Shown here: in pieces, positions 1-5,893 of the stretch
Layout: the number at the start of each line of letters is the position of its first letter
How positions within the stretch are numbered: the first letter of the stretch is position 1
NCBI GenBank assembly: GCA_021790035.1
Contig: JAJYIO010000181.1
Location: forward strand, 1 to 6,073
Length of the DNA: 6,073 nucleotides
DNA from: a bacterium
Lineage (GTDB): Bacteria > Cyanobacteriota > Sericytochromatia > S15B-MN24 > VGJW01
Reading direction: 5' to 3'
Program-made: the position numbers and the translations under genes
Notes under the pieces: model-generated
What the model saw: only the letters and a program-made list of their open reading frames with translations
Databases searched by the model: none
What the model was told of the DNA's origin: nothing

Positions 1-22
1 GAGGCCTGGGAGCCCAGGCCTC
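1..22. repeat. Perfect 10-bp inverted repeat inside the lipoprotein frame
   Basis: GAGGCCTGGG at 1-10 is the exact reverse complement of CCCAGGCCTC at 13-22, with AG between. It lies within the open minus-strand reading frame (residues G-L-G-S-Q-A), not after a visible stop. It could be a chance coding palindrome, or a hairpin whose context is cut off by the window edge. Confidence 0.6.
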
Positions 23-437
23 GGCCCGTGGTATCGGCCGGATGGCTGGCACCCTGCCCGTATGCGTCCGCGACCTGATAGGCCGAGCCGTTGGTCAACG
101 CCGATCCGTTCGTGAGCGCGGAGCCGTTGGTAAGCGCCGAGGCATTGGTGAGCGGAGAGGCGTTGGTCAGGGGCGAGGCATTGGTCAGGGCTGGAGAGTC
201 GAGGAGGGGTCGCGGATCGGCGACGACCGGAAGCTGCGTGATCCCGGCCGGCAGCGAGACCGAACCGGATAGATCCAGTTCGTCGGCGGGCCGCTGGCTG
301 GCGACCAGCTGCTCGGCCTTCTGCGCGAGAAATACGAAGGGGTCCTGGCATGCGGTCGTGAAGACCACGGCGATCACGCCGAGGAGTCGGAGTCCAGCCT
401 CTGGCAAACTCCAGGATCGAGAAGTCGTCGTTCCCAA
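1..437 (-). CDS. Putative lipoprotein with L-T-N-(A/G)-S-(A/P) hexapeptide repeats, 3' end beyond window
   Basis: Minus-strand frame open from 437 to the left edge (145 codons visible, no stop). I do not recognise the family. The proposed start is TTG at 437, because GGAG (minus strand, 444-447) lies 6 bases upstream and the residues after it form a lipoprotein-like signal peptide: Arg7 and Arg17, a hydrophobic stretch LLGVIAVVF (18-26), then TTAC with Cys30 as the lipidation site. Thr at -3 is permitted but not the usual Leu. After Cys30 comes a short linker (QDPFVFLAQKAEQLVA), a region without clear motifs, and six hexapeptide repeats at residues 84-119. A Gly/Ala/Ser/Thr-rich tail follows. 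Codons strongly prefer G or C in the third position. Repeat units differ mainly at third positions of this frame, so selection appears to act on the peptide. The role is inferred only as membrane-anchored and exported. It is divergent from the glycolytic operon. The frame is also open upstream of 437, so the exact start is uncertain. Confidence 0.68.
   Translation of the reverse strand, partial: MGTTTSRSWSLPEAGLRLLGVIAVVFTTACQDPFVFLAQKAEQLVASQRPADELDLSGSVSLPAGITQLPVVADPRPLLDSPALTNASPLTNASPLTNASALTNGSALTNGSALTNGSAYQVADAYGQGASHPADTTGRGLGSQA
81..188 (-). repeat. Six tandem 18-bp coding repeats
   Basis: Six 18-bp units, each encoding L-T-N-(A/G)-S-(A/P) on the minus strand. From the N-terminal side the units read LTNASP, LTNASP, LTNASA, LTNGSA, LTNGSA, LTNGSA, so Ala shifts to Gly and Pro to Ala along the array. 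Base differences fall mostly at minus-frame third positions (AAT/AAC, TCG/TCT/TCC, CTG/CTC/CTT). The remaining changes account for the Leu TTG codon and the Ala/Gly and Pro/Ala swaps. Confidence 0.9.
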
Positions 438-443
438 CCGTCG

Positions 444-447
444 CTCC
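444..447 (-). promoter_or_regulatory. Ribosome binding site of the repeat lipoprotein
   Basis: GGAG on the minus strand, 6 bases before TTG at 437. It decides the start: a later TTG at 407 has a GGAG only one base away, and the GTG codons further in would remove the basic n-region of the signal peptide. Confidence 0.45.
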
Positions 448-565
448 GTCCGTCTTCCTCGCGTCGTATACCCTACCGGAAGGAACGCCGAGCATGCCAG
501 GTGGCTCCGCCGGATCGCGCGAGCTCGGCATCGAGCGAGATTGCGGACATGGTACGAGTTCGGCG

Positions 566-594
566 TTGACCCGCCCACCACGCGGTGGTAGCCT
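566..594 (+). promoter_or_regulatory. Candidate sigma70-type promoter of the gap operon
   Basis: TTGACC (566-571) matches five of six bases of the -35 consensus. A 17-base spacer leads to TAGCCT (589-594), which matches only three of six at -10. The spacer holds an inverted repeat (577-589) where a regulator could bind. If used, it would leave a 5' leader of about 150 bases before gap. The weak -10 keeps this tentative. Confidence 0.25.
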
Positions 595-754
595 TTTGAG
601 GCTCGATTGCCGGGTTCGCCGGGCTGGCGCACGGCATGCAACGAGCGTTTCGTACGGTTTCGGACGGGGCCTGCGTCATTCCCATCGTCGGTGGGCGATC
701 GGCGTGCGGTGCTGTTTCATGGCTGACGATCCCTAGTCGAGGAGTTTTTGACTG

Positions 755-1777
755 ATGGCCATCAAAGTCGGTATCAATGGCTTCGGCCGCATCGGCCGCC
801 AGGTGCTGCACATCGCAGCTGGCAATCCCGAGATCGAGTTCGTCGGGATCAATGACATCACCAGCCCCGAGACCCTGGCGCACCTGTTCAAGTACGACTC
901 GGTGCACGGGCGTTTCGACGGCACCGTGGGGGTGTCGGACGGTGCGATCGTGATCAACGGCAAGCGCATCCCGATCACGGCGGAGCGCGACCCGGCCAAG
1001 CTTCCCTGGAAGCAGCTCGGGGTGGACATTGCCATCGAGTCGACCGGCCTCTTCACCGACGCCTCCAAGGCCAAGGCCCACCTGGATGCGGGCGCCCGCA
1101 AGGTCATCATCTCGGCCCCGGCCAAGAACGAGGATTTCACGGTCGTCCTGGGGGTCAACGAAGAGAAGTACGACCCCGACAAGCACCACATCCTGTCCAA
1201 CGCGTCCTGCACGACCAACTGCCTGGCTCCGGTGGCCAAGGTCCTCAACGACAGCTTCGGCATCGAGAACGCCTTGATGACGACGGTCCACGCCTACACC
1301 AACGACCAGCGCGTGCTGGATCTTCCGCACTCGGACCTGCGCCGGGCTCGCGCCGCGGCGGCCAACATCATCCCCACCACCACCGGGGCGGCCAAGGCGA
1401 TCGGCCTGGTGATCCCGGAGCTCAAGGGCAAGTTCCACGGCATCTCGTTCCGCTGCCCGGTTCCCGATGGCTCGGTCATCGACCTGGTTGCCAATCTCAA
1501 GACCGACGTCACCGAGGAGCAGGTCAACGAGGCGCTGCGGCAGGCCGCCGGAACGGACAAGCTCAGCCGTTACCTCGAGTACAGCACCGACCCGCTGGTC
1601 AGCTCGGATATCATCGATAATCCGCACAGCTCGATCGTCGACAGCGGCATGACCGTCGTTCTCGACAGGCGGATGGTCAAGGTCGTGTCCTGGTACGACA
1701 ACGAGTGGGGTTATTCCAACCGCGTCGTCGACCTGTGCGTTTACGTCGGCCGGCGACTGCCCGTCGCGGTGGGCTAG
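755..1777 (+). CDS. gap: Glyceraldehyde-3-phosphate dehydrogenase, NAD-dependent type
   Basis: Cytosolic enzyme oxidising and phosphorylating glyceraldehyde-3-phosphate to 1,3-bisphosphoglycerate with NAD. The 340 residues match the usual family length. The Rossmann fold opens with GINGFGRIGRQV (6-17). Asp34, at the end of the second strand (GIND), is the residue that normally selects NAD. The catalytic motif SNASCTTNC has the nucleophile at Cys152, with His179 in TTVHAYT as the base. LDLPHSDLRRARAAA (188-202) has Leu-Pro where NADP-using GapB enzymes usually differ, supporting the glycolytic form, though reverse use in gluconeogenesis is possible. The C-terminal motif SWYDNEWGYS (312-321) is intact. 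Start ATG 755 follows GAGGAG by 10 bases. First gene of the operon; pgk follows after an 82-base spacer containing a strong hairpin. Confidence 0.98.
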   Translation: MAIKVGINGFGRIGRQVLHIAAGNPEIEFVGINDITSPETLAHLFKYDSVHGRFDGTVGVSDGAIVINGKRIPITAERDPAKLPWKQLGVDIAIESTGLFTDASKAKAHLDAGARKVIISAPAKNEDFTVVLGVNEEKYDPDKHHILSNASCTTNCLAPVAKVLNDSFGIENALMTTVHAYTNDQRVLDLPHSDLRRARAAAANIIPTTTGAAKAIGLVIPELKGKFHGISFRCPVPDGSVIDLVANLKTDVTEEQVNEALRQAAGTDKLSRYLEYSTDPLVSSDIIDNPHSSIVDSGMTVVLDRRMVKVVSWYDNEWGYSNRVVDLCVYVGRRLPVAVG

Positions 1778-1804
1778 CCCGGGGGCTGGCCGTGCACCTT
1801 GGCG

Positions 1805-1832
1805 TTCACCTCCGGGGTCGCCCGGAGGTGAA
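1805..1832 (+). promoter_or_regulatory. Perfect 12-bp hairpin in the gap-pgk spacer
   Basis: TTCACCTCCGGG (1805-1816) pairs perfectly with CCCGGAGGTGAA (1821-1832) around the loop GTCG. No T run follows, so it is not a standard rho-independent terminator. The 3' arm contains GGAGGTGA, close to an ideal Shine-Dalgarno sequence but 28 bases before the pgk ATG and held inside the stem. The actual pgk site appears to be the G-rich GAGGGGGGG at 1843-1851. Possible roles are RNA processing, stabilising the pgk-tpiA-gpmI part, or partial attenuation after gap. Confidence 0.8.
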
Positions 1833-1859
1833 TCGTCGCTTTGAGGGGGGGACTTTTTG

Positions 1860-3095
1860 ATGGCGTCCTTTCGTCGGCTCGATTCCTTGGCGGACTCGGA
1901 CCTGCGCGGCAAGCGGGTCCTGGTGCGGGAGGACCTCAACGTTCCCCTGGCGGCGCCGTCCGGAGAGGGGGGCGCCAGCACTCCGCTGATTGGTGACGAC
2001 ACGCGCATCCGGGCGGCGCTGCCGACCTTGCGCTACCTGCGGGATCGCGGGGCCCGCGTGATCATCGCTTCTCACCTCGGACGTCCCAAGGGGCCGGATC
2101 CCCGTCTATCCCTGGCTCCTGTCGCCGCCCGGCTCTCGGAGCTGCTCGGCGTCGAGGCGCGCCTGGCTCCGGATTCGGTCGGGCCAGAGGTGCTCGAGCT
2201 GACCGGCGCGATGCTGGACGGCAGCGTTGTGCTACTCGAGAACATCCGCTTCCACCTTGAAGAGGAGAAGAACGATCCGGCGTTCGCCCGCCAGCTCGCG
2301 GAGCTCGCGGATCTCTACGTCAACGACGCCTTCGGCACGGCGCACCGCGCCCATGCTTCGACCGAGGGAGTGGCCCACCTGCTTCCCGCGGTGGCCGGGT
2401 TCTTGATGAGCCGGGAGCTCGAGGCCCTGGGCCAGATCCTCGAGCAGCCCCGGCGGCCCTTCTGGGCGATCATCGGCGGAGCCAAGGTCTCGACCAAGAT
2501 CGGCGTCATTCGCCACCTCGGGGCCAAGGTCGATGGCCTGGTCATCGGCGGGGCCATGGCCTTCACGTTCCTCCAGGCCCAGGGCCATGCCACCGGCAAG
2601 TCGCTGGTCGAGGCGGACCAGATCCCGATCGCCCGGGAGATCCTGGCGGACTTCGAGCGGCGCGGCGTGCCACTGCTGCTGCCACGCGACAGCGTCGTGG
2701 CGCCCAGCCTGGATGCTCCGGCCGCGGGCATAGTGGGGCTGGATATCCCGGCCGATCAGATCGGGGTCGACATCGGTCCAGAATCGATCGAGGCCATCGG
2801 GCATGCTCTGGGATCCGCGGGGGCGATTCTCTGGAACGGGCCGATGGGCGTTTTCGAGCGTCCCGATTTTGCCAAGGGGACGCTCGCGGTGGCCCGGATC
2901 CTCTCGGAGCGCACCCGCGAGGGCGCCACGACGGTGGTGGGCGGAGGCGATTCGGTGGCGGCGCTCGAGCAGTCGGGTGAGGCCGAGCACGTCACGCACG
3001 TGTCGACCGGTGGCGGGGCCTCGCTGGAGTTCCTGGAAGGCCGCGTGCTGCCTGGCGTCGCGGCGCTGTCCCCGCAGGAAGCTCGCCGTTCGTGA
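1860..3095 (+). CDS. pgk: Phosphoglycerate kinase
   Basis: Transfers phosphate from 1,3-bisphosphoglycerate to ADP, giving ATP and 3-phosphoglycerate in the cytosol. The 411 residues form the two-domain kinase. N-terminal substrate-binding motifs are VREDLNVPL (22-30), SHLGRPKG (71-78), LLENIRF (125-131) and VNDAFGTAHRAHAS (154-167). C-terminal nucleotide-binding motifs are GGAKVSTKI (206-214), WNGPMGVFE (325-333), VVGGGDSVAA (359-368) and STGGGASLEFLEG (382-394). ATG 1860 is preferred because GAGGGGGGG ends 8 bases upstream; the TTG just before it at 1857 is also in frame but less likely. Two mild oddities are VREDLNVP in place of the more common VRVDFNVP, and a segment of about ten extra residues (AAPSGEGGASTPLIG, 31-45) between that motif and DDTRI. 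The next gene begins 78 bases on. Confidence 0.98.
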   Translation: MASFRRLDSLADSDLRGKRVLVREDLNVPLAAPSGEGGASTPLIGDDTRIRAALPTLRYLRDRGARVIIASHLGRPKGPDPRLSLAPVAARLSELLGVEARLAPDSVGPEVLELTGAMLDGSVVLLENIRFHLEEEKNDPAFARQLAELADLYVNDAFGTAHRAHASTEGVAHLLPAVAGFLMSRELEALGQILEQPRRPFWAIIGGAKVSTKIGVIRHLGAKVDGLVIGGAMAFTFLQAQGHATGKSLVEADQIPIAREILADFERRGVPLLLPRDSVVAPSLDAPAAGIVGLDIPADQIGVDIGPESIEAIGHALGSAGAILWNGPMGVFERPDFAKGTLAVARILSERTREGATTVVGGGDSVAALEQSGEAEHVTHVSTGGGASLEFLEGRVLPGVAALSPQEARRS

Positions 3096-3165
3096 ACGAG
3101 ATCCTGCGCGCGAGCGCCTGGTGACTGCATCCATTCCCCGGCGACCGGAACGTAGCGGCGCCGTG

Positions 3166-3171
3166 AAGAGG
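3166..3171 (+). promoter_or_regulatory. Ribosome binding site bearing on the tpiA start
   Basis: AAGAGG ends only 2 bases before ATG 3174 but 8 bases before the in-frame TTG at 3180. The second spacing is the normal one and favours TTG as the true start. Confidence 0.5.
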
Positions 3172-3173
3172 TC

Positions 3174-3941
3174 ATGACATTGAGAGTTCCAATCATTGCC
3201 GGCAACTGGAAGATGAACAAGACCATCGGCCAGGCCCGGGAGTTCGTTCGCCGCTTGCCCGCCTCGGTAAAGTCCCGCCGGGATCCGGTCGTCGTGTTGT
3301 GCCCGCCGTTCACCGCCATCGCCGTCTTGAGAGAGGAGCTGGGCGGCACTGCGGTCCACGTGGGCGGCCAGAACCTCGATTTTCACGAGTCGGGCGCATT
3401 CACCGGCGAGATCGCCCCGGCCATGCTGGCCGATGCGGGCTGCAGTTACGTCATCATCGGCCACTCCGAGCGTCGGCAGTATTATGGCGACACGGACGGG
3501 AGCGTCAACAAGAAGTTGCACGCAGCCCTCTCTCACGGACTGAGCCCCATCGTCTGCGTGGGGGAGAAGGCCGAGGAGCGCGAGGTGCAGCTCACCGACA
3601 ACGTCATCATCGTCCAGGTGCAGCGCGCCCTGCTCAACGTGTCGCCCGAGCAGGCGGGGACTCTTTGCTTCGCCTACGAGCCGGTGTGGGCCATCGGCAC
3701 GGGCAAGACCTGCGACGCCCGGGAGGCCAACCGCGTGTGCGGCATCATCCGCGAGACCGTCGCACGGCAGATGGGCCCGGGGCCCGCGGACGACGTTCGT
3801 ATCCTGTACGGCGGCTCGGTCAAGCCCGAGACGATCGCCGAGCAGATGGCCCAGTCCCACATCGATGGCGCCCTGGTGGGAGGAGCTTCGCTGGATCCCG
3901 TGTCGTTCAGCCAGCTCGTCGAGTTCGGCGGACCGGGGTAG
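3174..3941 (+). CDS. tpiA: Triose-phosphate isomerase
   Basis: Interconverts dihydroxyacetone phosphate and glyceraldehyde-3-phosphate in the cytosol, supplying Gap. The 255 residues fit the TIM-barrel family. Catalytic residues counted from ATG 3174 are Asn11 and Lys13 in AGNWKMN, His97 in IIGHSERR (94-101) and Glu169 in AYEPVWAIGTG (168-178). The latter leads into the flexible loop 6 that closes over the substrate. Phosphate-binding motifs LYGGSVKP (211-218) and GALVGGASL (232-240) are intact. The start is ambiguous. ATG 3174 gives MTLRVPIIAGNWKMN, whereas TTG 3180 gives MRVPIIAGNWKMN, which looks more like typical family N-termini and sits at a better distance from AAGAGG. ATG coordinates are given here by convention. 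It lies 78 bases after pgk and 67 before the likely gpmI start. Confidence 0.97.
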   Translation: MTLRVPIIAGNWKMNKTIGQAREFVRRLPASVKSRRDPVVVLCPPFTAIAVLREELGGTAVHVGGQNLDFHESGAFTGEIAPAMLADAGCSYVIIGHSERRQYYGDTDGSVNKKLHAALSHGLSPIVCVGEKAEEREVQLTDNVIIVQVQRALLNVSPEQAGTLCFAYEPVWAIGTGKTCDAREANRVCGIIRETVARQMGPGPADDVRILYGGSVKPETIAEQMAQSHIDGALVGGASLDPVSFSQLVEFGGPG

Positions 3942-3998
3942 CTTGAAGGGAATCTAGGGATCCTGGGGTTTGCCCGGAGCCCGTATGTTCGATCCGTT

Positions 3999-4003
3999 GG
4001 AGG
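3999..4003 (+). promoter_or_regulatory. Ribosome binding site that decides the gpmI start
   Basis: GGAGG, 5 bases before GTG 4009. It is a better site than GGAG (3976-3979) in front of the upstream in-frame ATG at 3985, and it places the start where the family normally begins. Confidence 0.6.
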
Positions 4004-4008
4004 TGCGC

Positions 4009-5580
4009 GTGAACAAGTCTCCTGTCGTCCTCATCATCCTCGACGGATTCGGCATCAATCCCGATCCCGATGCGCCGGCCAACGCGATCAAGCTGGCGCG
4101 CAAGCCCAACCTGGACCGGATCATCGCCACCTATCCCCATGGCCAGATCCCGACCTCCGGAGAGGTGGTCGGCCTGCCCCCCGGGCAGATGGGCAATTCC
4201 GAGGTCGGGCACCTCAACATGGGTGCCGGCCGGATCGTCTACCAGGACCTGACGCGCATCGACAAGTCCATCCACGATGGTGATTTCCTCGACAATCCGG
4301 TCCTCCTCGAGGCGATGATTCACGCCCGAGCCCGGGGTACGGCTCTGCACCTGATGGGCCTGGTGTCGGATGGCGGTGTCCACAGCCATATCGAGCACCT
4401 GACCGCCCTCCTCGAGATGGCCCGGCGCAGCGAGGTGTCGACGGTCTGGATCCACGCGTTCACGGATGGCCGCGATCGTCCCCCCACGTCGGGCGCCGGC
4501 TACCTTGCCAGCCTCGAGGCCGCGTGCGCGCGCGTCGGCGTCGGGCAGGTCGCCACGGTATCGGGGCGCTACTACGCGATGGACCGCGACAAGCGGTGGG
4601 ATCGCGTCGAGAAGGCCTGGCGCGCTCTGGTGCTGGGGGAGTCGCCCCACCACGCGCCTAGCGGAGCGCGGGCCGTCGAGATGGCCTACGAGCGCGGCGA
4701 GACCGACGAGTTCATCCTGCCGACCGTCTGTGCCGAGGCCGGGCGCATCGCCGCTGGCGACAGCGTCATCTTCTTCAACTTCCGGGCGGATCGGGCCCGC
4801 CAGATCACCCGGGCGATCGCGCTGGAGGACTTCGACGGTTTCGAGCGGCCGGTTCGTCCCCGCGTCCACTTCGCCTGCATGACCGAGTACGACGTCACGT
4901 TTGGCTTGCCGGTCGCCTTCGAGAAGCAGTCCCTCGATCGCATCCTTTCGCCGGTGGTGGCCGACGCGGGTCTGCGCCAGCTCCGGTGCGCGGAGACCGA
5001 GAAGTACGCCCACGTCACGTTCTTCTTCAATGGCGGCATCGAGAAGCCCTTCGCGGGCGAGGAACGCATCCTGATCCCCTCGCCCAAGGTGGCGACCTAC
5101 GACCTCCAGCCCGAGATGAGCGCGTTCCAGGTCGCCGACACCGCCGTCGAGTGGATCCTGGCGCGTCGCGCCGACTTCTTCGTGATGAACTTCGCCAACG
5201 CGGACATGGTCGGCCATACCGGCAAGCTGGAGCCCGCGATCCGGGCGATCGAGGTCGTGGACGAGTGCGTCGGTCGCGTGGTGCGAGCGGTCGAGCAGGT
5301 GGGGGGAGCGGCCCTCATCACGGCCGACCATGGCAACGCCGAGATGATGCTGGATCCCCGGACCGGCCAGCCGCATACCGAGCACACCCTGTTCCCGGTC
5401 CCCTCGATCCTGGTGGGGTATCCTGCCCGACTGCGCGATGGGCTGCTCTGTGACGTCGCCCCGACCCTGCTGGAGTTGCTGGGGCTCGACAAGCCGCCGC
5501 AGATGACGGCCAGCAGCCTGTTGATTTCGAGCAACATAACGCCGGATCTCGTGCCAGATCGGTCGGTCGTTCGGGAATAA
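4009..5580 (+). CDS. gpmI: 2,3-bisphosphoglycerate-independent phosphoglycerate mutase
   Basis: Converts 3-phosphoglycerate to 2-phosphoglycerate through a phosphoserine intermediate, using two metal ions, usually manganese; alkaline phosphatase superfamily, cytosolic. With GTG 4009 the protein has 523 residues, slightly above the usual 510-515, and opens MNKSPVVLIILDGFG as relatives do. Metal and catalytic residues are Asp12 (LDGFG), Ser64 in GQMGNSEVGH as the phosphorylated nucleophile, Asp399 and His403 in NADMVGH, Asp440 and His441 in TADHGN, and His459 in PHTEHT. Substrate-binding motifs are HSH (125-127), TDGRD (152-156), GRYYAMDRD (186-194), FNFRADRARQ (256-265) and EKYAHVTFFFNGG (331-343). 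The phosphotransferase insert domain lies between the two metal-binding halves, so no domain is missing. A C-terminal tail of about 20 residues follows the usual MTASSLL ending. ATG 3985 and TTG 3970 are in-frame alternatives. Enolase, the next enzyme, is not in the window. Confidence 0.97.
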   Translation: MNKSPVVLIILDGFGINPDPDAPANAIKLARKPNLDRIIATYPHGQIPTSGEVVGLPPGQMGNSEVGHLNMGAGRIVYQDLTRIDKSIHDGDFLDNPVLLEAMIHARARGTALHLMGLVSDGGVHSHIEHLTALLEMARRSEVSTVWIHAFTDGRDRPPTSGAGYLASLEAACARVGVGQVATVSGRYYAMDRDKRWDRVEKAWRALVLGESPHHAPSGARAVEMAYERGETDEFILPTVCAEAGRIAAGDSVIFFNFRADRARQITRAIALEDFDGFERPVRPRVHFACMTEYDVTFGLPVAFEKQSLDRILSPVVADAGLRQLRCAETEKYAHVTFFFNGGIEKPFAGEERILIPSPKVATYDLQPEMSAFQVADTAVEWILARRADFFVMNFANADMVGHTGKLEPAIRAIEVVDECVGRVVRAVEQVGGAALITADHGNAEMMLDPRTGQPHTEHTLFPVPSILVGYPARLRDGLLCDVAPTLLELLGLDKPPQMTASSLLISSNITPDLVPDRSVVRE

Positions 5581-5586
5581 GATCTT

Positions 5587-5610
5587 GAGGCGGGAAAGGG
5601 ATCTCGCCTC
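5587..5610 (+). promoter_or_regulatory. Hairpin between gpmI and the small downstream gene
   Basis: GAGGCGGGA (5587-5595) pairs with TCTCGCCTC (5602-5610) with one G-T wobble, loop AAGGGA. The following GTTACCCC is not a T run, so termination is unlikely. It may be a processing or 5' stabilising element that separates expression of the small gene from the enzymes. Confidence 0.5.
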
Positions 5611-5627
5611 GTTACCCCGATCAAGGC

Positions 5628-5634
5628 AAGGAGG
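5628..5634 (+). promoter_or_regulatory. Strong ribosome binding site of the small gene
   Basis: AAGGAGG, a full match to the Shine-Dalgarno core, 8 bases before ATG 5643. It is the best site in the window and supports the 54-codon frame as a real, well translated gene. Confidence 0.8.
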
Positions 5635-5642
5635 TCTCGAAT

Positions 5643-5807
5643 ATGGGGGTTTCCGCAATCGGAGTCAGCCCATCTTTGGTGGCGGCGAGCCAGACGGGTA
5701 TCGCGGTCCAGGTCAAGGCGCAGGATGCCGCCAAGATCGAGGGCGAGGGCATCCTCAAGATGATCTCGCCTCCGGGTACCGGTCAGAGCGTCAACGCCCT
5801 GGCGTAA
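5643..5807 (+). CDS. Small YjfB-like putative motility protein
   Basis: A 54-residue protein with no cysteine, no signal peptide and no membrane segment. It starts at ATG 5643 behind AAGGAGG and ends at TAA just before a terminator. The N-terminal half (AIGVSPSLVAASQTGIAVQVKAQDAAKIEGEGILKMI) looks largely helical. It ends PPGTGQSVNALA. A short helical segment rich in Ala, Val, Gln and Lys, then a Leu/Met-containing turn, then Pro-Gly-x-Gly-Gln-x-(V/I)-(N/D) at the C-terminus is the pattern I recall for the YjfB family (Pfam putative motility protein), whose biochemical role is unknown. The match is by eye and the protein is short, so it is tentative; otherwise it is an unknown small cytosolic protein. 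It lies 62 bases after gpmI in the same orientation, probably as the last gene of the operon. Confidence 0.75.
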   Translation: MGVSAIGVSPSLVAASQTGIAVQVKAQDAAKIEGEGILKMISPPGTGQSVNALA

Positions 5808-5819
5808 GGCTTTTTTTCG

Positions 5820-5856
5820 AGGCTCGGGCCGGCATCTTGCCGGACTCGAGCCTTTT
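5820..5856 (+). terminator. Rho-independent terminator of the operon
   Basis: AGGCTCG (5820-5826) pairs with CGAGCCT (5847-5853). The stem continues inward with GG/CT, one bulged A at 5844 and CCGGCA/TGCCGG (5829-5834 with 5838-5843), loop TCT. TTTT (5853-5856) follows. A run of seven T (5811-5817) sits before the stem, which is unusual. AAGGCT at 5806-5811 could pair instead with AGCCTT at 5849-5854, giving a competing fold. Confidence 0.8.
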
Positions 5857-5893
5857 CGCGTGGGCCGCTCGGGCACGACGCGCTTATCAGAAA

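Larger units (their letters stand above)
438..754. other. Divergent intergenic region between lipoprotein gene and gap
   Basis: This 317-base spacer must hold the promoters of both flanking genes. Visible elements are a candidate gap promoter at 566-594, a short inverted repeat ACCAC-GCG-GTGGT at 577-589, a small hairpin CCGG-GTTCG-CCGG at 611-623, a 6-bp hairpin CCCATC-GTC-GGTGGG at 681-695 with one wobble pair, and the gap ribosome binding site GAGGAG at 739-744. On the minus strand TATACG (465-470) could be a -10 element for the lipoprotein, but no convincing -35 accompanies it. No convincing gene is seen: frames here lack a start with a ribosome binding site. Confidence 0.6.

Noticed and set aside
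465..470. TATACG on the minus strand as a -10 element for the lipoprotein gene
   Set aside because: The hexamer is acceptable but no -35-like sequence lies 16-18 bases upstream, so it is not listed as a promoter.
91..591. Plus-strand frame with LVSAEA-like repeats
   Set aside because: The repeat differences fall at third positions of the minus-strand frame and not of this one, and the frame runs through the divergent intergenic region.
1828..1860. Possible leader peptide GTG AAT CGT ... TGA overlapping the pgk ATG as TGATG
   Set aside because: The overlap is suggestive, but GGAG directly abuts the GTG with no spacer and lies inside the hairpin, so initiation there is implausible.
473..2008. 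Long minus-strand open frame of 511 codons opposite gap
   Set aside because: It lies antisense to a certain gap gene, has a composition rich in Arg, Asp, Gly and Val typical of GC-rich shadow frames, and shows no recognisable motif.
2232..3860. Long minus-strand open frame of 542 codons opposite pgk and tpiA
   Set aside because: Spans the antisense of two certain genes and the spacer between them; a by-product of strong G/C third positions.
3907..5658. Long minus-strand open frame of 583 codons opposite gpmI
   Set aside because: Antisense of gpmI with no domain, signal or plausible ribosome binding site.
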